A stretch of DNA of 37,810 nucleotides from RGIG4079 sp045637505 (GTDB taxonomy: Bacteria; Bacteroidota; Bacteroidia; Bacteroidales; Muribaculaceae): assembly GCA_045637505.1 (NCBI GenBank), contig JAZTZO010000042.1:1-37810 (forward strand), in the 5' to 3' direction. The notes beneath the pieces were generated by a model, which saw only the letters and a program-made list of their open reading frames with translations, was not told the DNA's origin and did no database searches. The translations under genes and the position numbers were made by a program. Position 1 is the first letter of the stretch. Each line of letters begins with the position of its first letter. Shown here piece after piece: positions 7,197 through 14,597 of the stretch.

Positions 7197-7205
7197 TAAC
7201 AAGAT

Positions 7206-7358
7206 ATGGCAAAGAAAACCGTAGCATCACTCCAAAAAGGTGAAGGTCGTACATATAGCAAGGTTATCAAAATGGTAAAATCACCAAAAACCGGTGCTTA
7301 TATGTTCAAAGAAGAAATGGTGCCCAATGACGCCGTTAAAGATGTTTTGGCTAAGTAA
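7206..7358 (+). CDS. DUF4295 family protein, a likely Bacteroidetes-specific ribosomal protein
   Basis: A 50-residue basic protein starting MAKKTVASLQKGEGRTY and containing KVIKMVKSPKTGAYMFKEEM and a C-terminal VPNDAVKDVLAK. It matches the DUF4295 family, which in Bacteroidetes sits directly after rpmG. As I recall, a protein of this kind was seen as an extra large-subunit protein (bL38) in a Flavobacterium ribosome structure; I cannot check that here. Size, charge and position in the ribosomal operon all fit a ribosomal role. Only 9 nt separate it from rpmG, and a strong terminator follows. Confidence 0.92.
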   Translation: MAKKTVASLQKGEGRTYSKVIKMVKSPKTGAYMFKEEMVPNDAVKDVLAK

Positions 7359-7385
7359 TTTAGACTATACTATATCATTATATCG

Positions 7386-7423
7386 CAACTCCGTTGAAAT
7401 TCTCAACGGAGTTGTTTGTTTTT
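7386..7423 (+). terminator. Terminator of the rpmB operon
   Basis: Perfect 12-bp stem (7386-7397 with 7403-7414), 5-nt loop and the tail TTTGTTTTTAT. The tail contains the TTTG used as the -33 element of the next promoter. Confidence 0.92.
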
Positions 7424-7446
7424 ATAACCATTTTACTCTAACTTTG
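7415..7446 (+). promoter_or_regulatory. Promoter of the frameshifted 7511 gene
   Basis: TTTG (7415-7418), 20 nt, then an exact TAACTTTG (7439-7446). An ideal consensus promoter in front of a broken gene suggests recent inactivation or a still-used locus. Confidence 0.7.
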
Positions 7447-7510
7447 CTTCGTATATAACATTTTCCTGACCAACATGTATGGTCATTACTCATAAAACAA
7501 AGAACAATAC

Positions 7511-8021
7511 ATGAAAAGATTATTTTTCTCGGCATGCATCACAATTTTAAGTGTTCAGTTTTCAATGGGTACCACATATGAAGACATCCCTACACCAAGA
7601 TTTGATTCTAAATCAAACGAGCAGATAGTTTCACTAAAATCGCCCTGCAACCAAGGCGAAGAGCCTTTTTACAAGTTCTTTAGCGAATTTCAAATGGGAG
7701 ACTCTTCTTTTATTGCAGAACGAACACTTATTAACGGGCAGAAACTAACTATTGATGAATTGAATTCGGATTATATTTTTGACATTCTTCAATCAACTGA
7801 TTTTATAGTCAGCGAAAGACAAACTGGATTTTATGTCGAAAATGATGAAATTGTAACATTTCATTTGACTTCTTCATGGTTTATGGTTTAATGTTTCTAA
7901 AGATAATGTATATTTCGCGTCAGGCGAAGTTTATGACGGGAAGATTAGCATCGGAAAAGCTGTAGCCTTTGAACGAATCAACAACAAATGGTATTTAACC
8001 TTCATCATAGAAGCAGGATAA
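7511..8021 (+). pseudogene. Small exported protein gene broken by a 7-bp tandem duplication
   Basis: The frame opened at 7511 encodes a signal peptide (MKRLFFSACITILSVQFSMG) and about 105 further residues, then stops at 7889-7891. Just before the stop, TGGTTTA occurs twice in tandem (7877-7883, 7884-7890). Removing one copy restores a single 167-residue frame to a stop at 8019-8021. The restored C-terminus contains WFNVSKDNVYFASGEVYD and AVAFERINNKWYLTFI and ends EAG, a strand-rich protein-like sequence. The intact protein would be periplasmic or outer-membrane associated, loosely like Bacteroidales DUF4348 or NTF2-like proteins; I do not recognise it firmly. Whether the shorter 126-residue form works is unknown. 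Confidence 0.8.
7877..7890 (+). repeat. 7-bp tandem duplication TGGTTTA x2
   Basis: Two adjacent copies of TGGTTTA shift the reading frame of the 7511 gene. Loss of one copy would restore it, so this could be slippage-reversible. Confidence 0.9.
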
Positions 8022-8031
8022 AACAAATAAT

Positions 8032-8070
8032 AATGGGCTACCTCGAAAAGAAGTAGCCCATTGTTTATTT
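8032..8070. terminator. Bidirectional terminator between convergent genes
   Basis: Perfect 10-bp stem AATGGGCTAC (8032-8041) with GTAGCCCATT (8053-8062) and an 11-nt loop. It has T-rich tails on both strands and serves the 7511 locus and the acyl-CoA synthetase gene. Confidence 0.8.
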
Positions 8071-8085
8071 GCGTTAGTTAAATGA

Positions 8086-9750
8086 TTATCCGTTCTTATA
8101 GAGATATCGCTTGATTGAGCGTTTAGGCGTTTTCTCAAATTCTTCGTGATATACTTTTACGCGACTGATGCGTGAATATGAAGGCAACTCGGGATTGAGC
8201 TGTTTCACATTTTCTTCCATCATGCGATCGAGATCTTGAAGCGACAAGCCTTGTTTTGTACCGTTTTCAATATCGGGATATACGAGCGCAACCAATTGAT
8301 CTTCGACATCAATAACGATTGACTCACACACATATGGCATATTGTTGAGTTTTTGTTCAATCTCTTCGGGGTAGATATTTTGACCCGATGGACCGAGAAT
8401 CATATTCTTGTCACGGCCACGAATATATACATAGTTGTCTTCATCGATTGTGCATATATCACCTGTATTCATCCAACCATCTTCATCAAATGCAGCTTCA
8501 GTAGCTTCGGGATTTTTGTAGTAACCTTGCATCACATTATCACCACGCACCCACAACACGCCAGGGATATTTTCGGGATCAGGCGAATCGATGCGCGCTT
8601 CCATGCGTTGCACCACACGCCCACACGACGCTACTCGAGCCTCTTGCCATGGAGCGTAAGCAATAAGCGGAGCGCATTCGGTCATACCATAGCCCACTGT
8701 ATAGGGGAATTTTATGCGACGCAAGAATGCCTCAACATCTTTATTAAGAGCCGCACCGCCAATGATAAGTTCGCGAAGATTACCACCAAATGTTTCTGTG
8801 ATTTTTGCTTTCACTTTAGCCAATAATTGGTCATCGACAAATGGTACATAAAGCAATATCTTCATCAATGGTTTCTCGAGCAATGGGAACACCTTTGTCT
8901 TGATAATTTTTTCTATGATAAGAGGCACTGTGACAATCAACTTGGGTTTTACTGTCGCAAATGCGTCCATAATAACCTTGGGCGATGGCACACGAGTGAG
9001 GAAATAAATGTGACAGCCCTTGATTAATGGGTGTATCATTTCGACAAGCATTCCATACATGTGAGCCAATGGCAACATACACACGATGGGGTCGCCTGGC
9101 TTTAAGAAGTCGAGGTTGTCGAGAGTAAATTGTGCATTTGACCACAAGTTTTTATACGAGAGCATCACTCCTTTAGAGAAACCGGTTGAGCCAGAGGTAT
9201 AGTTAATCAACGCCAACTCATCGGGTTGGTCTTCGTAGTAATGAATATCTTGTGGAAGGAATCGTTCGGGATAACGGGCTCCAAACAGTTCATTTAATCG
9301 CTTGCGTGCATCGGTGAGCAACTCGTTGCGCGATAATAATAAAGAATAATCGCTAATCAATATGGCTCCATCAAGATTGGTCATCAACGCTGGGTCAAGA
9401 TTTTCCCATATCGCAACATCTACAAATAGCAAACGGGCTTCGCTATGGTTTACCAAATGGTGAATATTATCGGCCTTAAACTCATGAAGAACAGGCACTA
9501 CTACTGCCCCATATGTAATTGCCGACAAGAATGCTATTGACCACTGAGCCGAGTTGCGTCCACATAATGCAATCTTATCTCCAGGCTTCAAACCCATGTG
9601 CTCATACATCAAATGTAGCTTTGCTATTTTACGACCGAGGTCTCTATATTGGAATGACGAACCATTAAAATCGGTCAACGCTAAATGCTCCCAATTTTGC
9701 TTTATCGAACGCTCAATAAGGATGTTCAAACTTCTCTCATTTTCACTCAT
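8086..9750 (-). CDS. AMP-dependent acyl-CoA synthetase (long-chain fatty acid-CoA ligase type)
   Basis: A 554-residue member of the adenylate-forming (ANL) superfamily, which activates a carboxylic acid with ATP to an acyl-AMP and then usually an acyl-CoA. Visible motifs: the P-loop YTSGSTGFSKGVML near residue 185, GYGMTECAP near 360, GWMNTGDICTIDEDNYVYIRG near 430, and DKNMILGPSGQNIYPEEIE, followed by the C-terminal domain with the lysine in KTPKRSIKRYLY. The sequence fits the FadD-like long-chain group, but the acyl substrate cannot be read. Start at 9750: the upstream in-frame ATG at 9780 overlaps the -7 element. It is a single-gene unit ending at a shared terminator. Confidence 0.9.
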   Translation of the reverse strand: MSENERSLNILIERSIKQNWEHLALTDFNGSSFQYRDLGRKIAKLHLMYEHMGLKPGDKIALCGRNSAQWSIAFLSAITYGAVVVPVLHEFKADNIHHLVNHSEARLLFVDVAIWENLDPALMTNLDGAILISDYSLLLSRNELLTDARKRLNELFGARYPERFLPQDIHYYEDQPDELALINYTSGSTGFSKGVMLSYKNLWSNAQFTLDNLDFLKPGDPIVCMLPLAHMYGMLVEMIHPLIKGCHIYFLTRVPSPKVIMDAFATVKPKLIVTVPLIIEKIIKTKVFPLLEKPLMKILLYVPFVDDQLLAKVKAKITETFGGNLRELIIGGAALNKDVEAFLRRIKFPYTVGYGMTECAPLIAYAPWQEARVASCGRVVQRMEARIDSPDPENIPGVLWVRGDNVMQGYYKNPEATEAAFDEDGWMNTGDICTIDEDNYVYIRGRDKNMILGPSGQNIYPEEIEQKLNNMPYVCESIVIDVEDQLVALVYPDIENGTKQGLSLQDLDRMMEENVKQLNPELPSYSRISRVKVYHEEFEKTPKRSIKRYLYKNG

Positions 9751-9779
9751 ATCGATATAAATATTTAAGTTACCAATCA

Positions 9780-9787
9780 CAAATTTA
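9780..9787 (-). promoter_or_regulatory. -7 element for the acyl-CoA synthetase gene
   Basis: TAAATTTG on the minus strand, 29 nt upstream of the chosen ATG. Confidence 0.5.
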
Positions 9788-9850
9788 ATAAATTAATCTA
9801 TTTGGTAAAAGTTTAATCCCATTAATTATCTATTTTGCAAAGAAAATTGT

Positions 9851-9858
9851 TATTTTTG
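9851..9858 (+). promoter_or_regulatory. -7 element for the thioredoxin-like gene
   Basis: TATTTTTG, an exact TAnnTTTG match, 31 nt before the ATG at 9890. Confidence 0.55.
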
Positions 9859-9889
9859 CGCAAAATATAATTCTAATATAGTTTTAATT

Positions 9890-10909
9890 ATGAAATTCAA
9901 ATCATTATTCATTGCTACATCGTTAGTAGCTTCAACCATGGCTCTCAATGCCGGGAACTATAAAGTTTCTGCACAACTAACCGAAGATGACAACGGATTA
10001 ACTGCTTATATTATTAACTACGATACAAAGCAAAAAGTTGACAGCACTATCGTTGAAAATAGTCAAGCAATTTTCAACGGCTCTCTTGATGCGCCATTCT
10101 TTGCTCAGCTCATCGTTGACGGAGATCGTTATGGTTCATTTATTGTAGAAGATGGCATTGTAACCGTTGAAAACAAGCAAGGGTATGGTTCAATACTCAA
10201 CGAGAAGATGAATGCTTATTTTGCTCAATTTGGCAAACTCCAAAAAGATTTTAGTGCTACAACCGATACCTCAAAGCAAAAAGAGATATATGAAACTTAC
10301 AATACACTTCAAGATGTAATACTCGAAAAAAATGCCAACAACCCCATAGGCCTATATCTATTCTTGCAAAAAATGTATGAAATGGATATGTTCAAGCTCA
10401 ATGCTGAGCTTGAACAATATCCTCAATTTAAATCATCTACTCGCGTAAACAATTACATCGCTGCGATGAAACAAAAAGAGCTCACCTCTCCAGGCAAAAA
10501 ATATATCGACTTTGAAATCACCTACGATGGAAAAACTTCAAAGTTGAGTGATTTTGTCAAACCAGGCAAATACACAATCGTTGACTTTTGGGCAAGTTGG
10601 TGTGGTCCTTGCATGCGCCAAGCAGTTGTATTGAAAGAAATATATGCCGAATACAAAGACAAAGGTCTTGAAATCGTTGGTGTTGCAGTGTGGGACGAGC
10701 CTCAAAACACCCTTGAAGCAATCAAAACAAAGGAATTGCCTTGGCACAACATCCTCAATGCTCAAACTATACCTACCGACCTATACGGCATCTCGGGCAT
10801 TCCTTGCATCATCATCATTGGTCCTGACGGAACAATCCTTTCTCGCGACAAACAAGGCGACGAACTTAAAGCTGATGTGCGCAAAGCATTAGCTGGCGAA
10901 TTAAAGTAA
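9890..10909 (+). CDS. TlpA-like thioredoxin-fold protein with N-terminal DUF4369 domain
   Basis: A 339-residue exported protein. The signal peptide covers about residues 1-21. A DUF4369 strand-rich domain follows (KVSAQLTEDDNGLTAYIINY to about residue 90), then a helical linker, and from about residue 203 a TlpA/AhpC-TSA thioredoxin domain. The active site WCGPC is at 237-241 within VDFWASWCGPCMRQ, and the cis-proline loop GIPCIIIIGPDG lies near residue 304. In Bacteroidetes such proteins act in the cell envelope as thiol-disulfide reductases; the partner is unknown. The extra cysteine after the cis-proline (GIPC) is unusual beside the common IPT or VPT. The end overlaps the convergent VanZ-like gene by 9 nt. 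Confidence 0.92.
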   Translation: MKFKSLFIATSLVASTMALNAGNYKVSAQLTEDDNGLTAYIINYDTKQKVDSTIVENSQAIFNGSLDAPFFAQLIVDGDRYGSFIVEDGIVTVENKQGYGSILNEKMNAYFAQFGKLQKDFSATTDTSKQKEIYETYNTLQDVILEKNANNPIGLYLFLQKMYEMDMFKLNAELEQYPQFKSSTRVNNYIAAMKQKELTSPGKKYIDFEITYDGKTSKLSDFVKPGKYTIVDFWASWCGPCMRQAVVLKEIYAEYKDKGLEIVGVAVWDEPQNTLEAIKTKELPWHNILNAQTIPTDLYGISGIPCIIIIGPDGTILSRDKQGDELKADVRKALAGELK

Positions 10910-11290
10910 ACGTTGAAGTATAGGGGGTACGCTAAAGAACGCCAACACGCACCCAAGAGCATTGGCCACACCATCCCACAAGTCGCACCCGCGATGTATT
11001 AATGATGTACCTTGAGCCAATTCTATAAGTGCTCCGAGCGCAATAGTACCTAACACAACATATAACTTAACCGAGAGTGGCAACGCATGTTGTCGCTCTC
11101 GTCGTTTATAATCAAACATAATTACGAAACTCACGCCCCACATCATCACCATATGCACAATTTTGTCGGCATTAAGCATTGGCACATCTATCGGTGGCAA
11201 CGGCTGTGGGACAAGGGTTAGATAAAATAACAATGCCAACACAATTGCAGTGGGAAGATATGGTGGTATTTTATACAAAAATTCCTTCAT
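10901..11290 (-). CDS. VanZ-like membrane protein
   Basis: A 129-residue protein with about four membrane segments (roughly residues 10-28, 45-60, 75-95 and 105-122). It carries VanZ-family signatures: NADKIVHMVMMWGVSFV after the first segment, ELAQ in the third, and GCDLWDGVANALGCVLAF in the last. VanZ-like proteins are linked to teicoplanin tolerance in Gram-positives, but in Bacteroidetes the role is unknown. The start at 11290 was chosen because the upstream ATG at 11320 lies within the -7 element at 11318-11325. The 3' end overlaps the convergent gene by 9 nt with no hairpin between them. Confidence 0.82.
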   Translation of the reverse strand: MKEFLYKIPPYLPTAIVLALLFYLTLVPQPLPPIDVPMLNADKIVHMVMMWGVSFVIMFDYKRRERQHALPLSVKLYVVLGTIALGALIELAQGTSLIHRGCDLWDGVANALGCVLAFFSVPPILQRLL

Positions 11291-11317
11291 TATTTTGATT
11301 TTTATGTTATTTCCTTG

Positions 11318-11325
11318 CAAAATTA
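11318..11325 (-). promoter_or_regulatory. -7 element for the VanZ-like gene
   Basis: TAATTTTG on the minus strand, 27 nt upstream of the ATG at 11290. Confidence 0.5.
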
Positions 11326-11368
11326 CAAAATAAACCCTTATTTAGTTTATTATTGCAAGCATTTTGTC

Positions 11369-11376
11369 TAATTTTG
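11369..11376 (+). promoter_or_regulatory. -7 element for the first NSS transporter gene
   Basis: TAATTTTG, an exact match, 30 nt before the ATG at 11407. No separate promoter was seen between the three genes that follow, so it probably drives all of them. Confidence 0.55.
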
Positions 11377-11406
11377 CAACATTAAAACATCTTATCATAA
11401 CATAGT

Positions 11407-12774
11407 ATGTCAAACAAAGTTCAATTTGCAACAAAAATAGGGCTAATAGCGGCTACCGTAGGGTCGGCTGTTGGGCTTGGCAATGTGTGGCGTTTTCCTG
11501 TTTTAGCACAAAGCAATGGAGGCGCTGCATTTCTTTTAATATATATAGCTTGTGTGTTTCTACTTGGTATTCCGGTTATGATGGCCGAGTTTTCGCTTGG
11601 TCGTGGCGGACAAAGTGATGCGGTGGGCTCATTTATGAATGTAACACCTGGCAAAAAGTGGTGGATGGCTGGCTCAATAGCCATTATTGCTTCGTATCTC
11701 ATACTATGCTATTATATGGTTGTGGCAGGTTGGACAATGGAATACCTTTGGAACTCAATTACCGGTGATTTATATTCGGCAACAAGTTCATCGGGAGCTA
11801 CCGATAGTTCGCAGTTCACCACTAAAATGAAAGAGTATATTGTTGATGACATCAACCCACTCATATTTACCTACATAATGCTTGTTGCCAATTTTGTGGT
11901 GCTAATGTGTGGTGTAAAAAAAGGTATTGAACGACTATCAAACATTCTCATGCCAATGCTTTTTGTGTTGCTTATCATCTTTGGATGCGTTTCGCTATCA
12001 CTACCCAAAGCCGAAGAGGGATTGAAGTTTTTTCTCAGTCCCGATTTTAGCAAAATCAACGGCACGGTAATCATCAATGCTATGGGACAAGCATTCTTCT
12101 CGTTAAGCCTCGGTATGGGCATTTTAATAACCTATGCCTCATACTACCCCAAAACTACTATTCTTTCACGCACAGCAGTTACCGTGTCGTTGCTCGACAT
12201 GACCGTTGCCATTATGATGGGAATAATCATCTTCCCTGCTGTAACATCATTTGGTCTCACTGGCGAATCGCTCGAAGGGCCTTCGTTGGTGTTCTCTACC
12301 CTACCCGAGGTATTTGCACAGATGCCATTAACTCAACTTTGGTCAATTTTGTTTTTCTTGTTCTTAATGGTTGCAGCTTTGACCTCAACAATCTCTATTG
12401 CCGAGGTTTCAATAGCATTTATGCAAGATAGGTTCAAAATGTCGCGTATCAAAGCGTGTTTGATAGTCATAGCTCCCCTATTCTTATTTAGTTCTCTTTG
12501 TTCTCTATCACAAGGAAGTCTTGGAAATATGACTATTGCCGGATATACTCTATTTGACCTATTTGACACTGTTGCAACTAATATTCTGCTTCCAGTAGCA
12601 TCAATTTTATTGTGCATATATATGGGATGGGTTGCGCCCAAATCGTTCTTTAAAGGCCAGCTTACCAATCAAGGCACAGTCACATCGAGAGTGTTCCACA
12701 TAGTGCTGTTTATTGTGCGCTTTGTGGCACCTATATTAATAGGCACTATTCTCATCACTCATTTCATTAATTAG
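11407..12774 (+). CDS. Sodium-dependent transporter, NSS family (first of two)
   Basis: A 455-residue inner-membrane protein of the neurotransmitter:sodium symporter (NSS/SNF) family, with about 11-12 membrane helices. The unwound first helix shows GLIAATVGSAVGLGNVWRFP (about residues 12-31), which forms part of the sodium and substrate site in LeuT-like proteins. Other family segments are EFSLGRGG, the sixth-helix AMGQAFFSLSLGMGILITYASY, and the eighth-helix region ALTSTISIAEVSIAFM. Relatives import amino acids with sodium; the substrate is not predictable by eye. The stop codon TAG shares its last G with the GTG start of the next gene, so translation is coupled. Confidence 0.93.
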   Translation: MSNKVQFATKIGLIAATVGSAVGLGNVWRFPVLAQSNGGAAFLLIYIACVFLLGIPVMMAEFSLGRGGQSDAVGSFMNVTPGKKWWMAGSIAIIASYLILCYYMVVAGWTMEYLWNSITGDLYSATSSSGATDSSQFTTKMKEYIVDDINPLIFTYIMLVANFVVLMCGVKKGIERLSNILMPMLFVLLIIFGCVSLSLPKAEEGLKFFLSPDFSKINGTVIINAMGQAFFSLSLGMGILITYASYYPKTTILSRTAVTVSLLDMTVAIMMGIIIFPAVTSFGLTGESLEGPSLVFSTLPEVFAQMPLTQLWSILFFLFLMVAALTSTISIAEVSIAFMQDRFKMSRIKACLIVIAPLFLFSSLCSLSQGSLGNMTIAGYTLFDLFDTVATNILLPVASILLCIYMGWVAPKSFFKGQLTNQGTVTSRVFHIVLFIVRFVAPILIGTILITHFIN

Positions 12775-13085
12775 TGAAAGGGAAATATAACACCAGCGAA
12801 CGGCGTGGCATGCTTGTGGTAATAGGCATTCTGGCCATTATTGTTGCTATCACATTTTGTGTACGCAATTGTAATGTCATTAGCAACGACCACAATCAAG
12901 CCAATACTGATAGCATTATTAACCAACTTCATACTCAAATAGAGAATGAAAAAGGAGCGTCTTCTACCCCAAAAGAAAGTCGCAAAAAGAAAAAAGGTAA
13001 ATCAAAGAAATCTACACACAAAAAGACAAAAAATAATTATGTGGAACGAAATCCGTTAAACGAAGATCTTCCACAACAAAAATAG
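12774..13085 (+). CDS. Small single-pass membrane protein between two NSS transporters
   Basis: A 103-residue product starting at GTG, which overlaps the preceding stop by 1 nt. It has a positively charged N-terminus (MKGKYNTSERR), one membrane helix (about residues 13-30, LVVIGILAIIVAITFCV), a polar stretch, a very lysine-rich segment (about 69-88) and the tail RNPLNEDLPQQK. I do not recognise a family. The tight coupling on one side and the 9-nt gap to the second transporter on the other suggest an accessory role for these transporters. Some NSS transporters elsewhere need a small membrane subunit (MetS for MetP), but no sequence similarity to MetS is claimed. Confidence 0.8.
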   Translation: MKGKYNTSERRGMLVVIGILAIIVAITFCVRNCNVISNDHNQANTDSIINQLHTQIENEKGASSTPKESRKKKKGKSKKSTHKKTKNNYVERNPLNEDLPQQK

Positions 13086-13094
13086 ATATCCACA

Positions 13095-14459
13095 ATGAGT
13101 ACACCCAACAACAATAGAGCACAATTTGCCACACGATTAGGCGTAATTGCCACAACCGTAGGTTCGGCCGTAGGGCTTGGAAACATATGGCGTTTCCCCT
13201 ATGAAGCCGGCAATAATGGCGGTGGGGCATTTCTCATTTGCTACCTAATGTGTATTATAATACTTGGCATACCAGTGTTGTGTGCCGAGTTTGCCATTGG
13301 CCGTTCTACTCGAAGCAATATTTTCGGAGCATTTGAACAATTAAAGTCTTCAAGCAAATGGCATTGGGTAGGATACATTGGCATCATTGCCTCATTAATG
13401 ATTTTGAGTTTTTATTCGGTTGTAGCCGGATGGACTATGGAATATCTATATCAATCGATATTTGGCGGGCTTAACCTCGCTGGCAAAGATGCTTTTCATA
13501 GTCATTTCACTGCATTCTCAACAAGCAATTGGCGTCCTATAATGTGGACTATTGTGTTCCTACTCTGCAACTACATAATCGTAGTGCGTGGCGTTAAAAA
13601 AGGGATTGAGAAGATGTCAAATATTATGATGCCAGCACTATTTGTGCTACTCATCATCTTCTGCGTCAATTCTCTCATGATGCCAAAAGCAAGTGAAGGG
13701 TTGAAATTCTTATTTACTCCCGATTTCTCAAAAATCACGCCCGAAGTGGTGGTGAGTGCGCTCGGTCAAGCATTCTTCTCGTTAAGTCTTGGTCTTGGCA
13801 CAATGATGACCTACGGCTCATATTTTTCAAAAGATACTCGCATAGTGCGCAGTGCAACTATTACAGCATCGCTCGATACCTTTGTGGCAATACTTGCTGG
13901 GCTAATCATATTCCCTGCGGTATTTTCGTTTGGAATGTCGCCTGTGCAAGGCCCAGCCCTCGTGTTTGAAGTACTACCCTCTATCTTTGCACAAATGCCA
14001 GGAGCACAAATGTGGTCAATACTTTTCTTCTTCTTGTTATTCTTAGCATCGCTCACCTCTACTATTTCAATGAGCGAGGTGTCAATAGCATTCCTCACCG
14101 AAGAGAAAAAAATGTCGCGCACTAAAGCATCAACCATCAACCTCATTATTGCCCTTTGCGGAGGGGTGTTGAGCGCTCTATCATTTGGTTATTTGAGCGA
14201 CTTAAATTTCTTTGGATTGTTTGAAGTAAACTTCTTTGCATTCTTCGACTTCACTTCTTCAAATATTCTTCTACCACTTGGAGGCATGTTGATTTCAATT
14301 TTTGCTGGGTGGAAACTTGAACGCTCTGCACTCAAAGACACACTCACCAATAGTGGCAAGATTGGAGTTAAAACATTCCCTCTCTTGGTATTCTGTCTCA
14401 AGTATGTAGCACCAATAGCAATTCTCCTCATATTCCTTTTCGGGTTAAATTTATTATAA
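13095..14459 (+). CDS. Sodium-dependent transporter, NSS family (second of two)
   Basis: A 454-residue paralogue of the transporter encoded at 11407, in the same order of motifs: GVIATTVGSAVGLGNIWRFPYEAG (first helix), EFAIGRST, VRGVKKGIEKMSNIMMPALF, ALGQAFFSLSLGLGTMMTYGSYF and SLTSTISMSEVSIAFL. It differs in the first helix (FPYEAGNNGGG against FPVLAQSNGGA), close to the substrate site, so the two may carry different amino acids. The pair looks like a tandem duplication with an inserted or retained small gene between. It starts 9 nt after the small membrane protein gene. The first helix here is closer to the usual NSS consensus (FPY). Confidence 0.93.
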   Translation: MSTPNNNRAQFATRLGVIATTVGSAVGLGNIWRFPYEAGNNGGGAFLICYLMCIIILGIPVLCAEFAIGRSTRSNIFGAFEQLKSSSKWHWVGYIGIIASLMILSFYSVVAGWTMEYLYQSIFGGLNLAGKDAFHSHFTAFSTSNWRPIMWTIVFLLCNYIIVVRGVKKGIEKMSNIMMPALFVLLIIFCVNSLMMPKASEGLKFLFTPDFSKITPEVVVSALGQAFFSLSLGLGTMMTYGSYFSKDTRIVRSATITASLDTFVAILAGLIIFPAVFSFGMSPVQGPALVFEVLPSIFAQMPGAQMWSILFFFLLFLASLTSTISMSEVSIAFLTEEKKMSRTKASTINLIIALCGGVLSALSFGYLSDLNFFGLFEVNFFAFFDFTSSNILLPLGGMLISIFAGWKLERSALKDTLTNSGKIGVKTFPLLVFCLKYVAPIAILLIFLFGLNLL

Positions 14460-14536
14460 TCCTAATAAGTTTCGTTTAGAATGAAACGATTCTTCACCAC
14501 TAAAATATCTTGTTTACACCAAGAAATGTAGCAAAA

Positions 14537-14569
14537 TTTGCTTATAAACAAATAATTTGCTTAATTTTG
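14537..14569 (+). promoter_or_regulatory. Promoter of folP-cdaA
   Basis: TTTG (14537-14540), 21 nt, then an exact TAATTTTG (14562-14569), 28 nt before the GTG start of folP. Confidence 0.65.
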
Positions 14570-14597
14570 TGATATAAATACATTTCGTTTTTCACAA

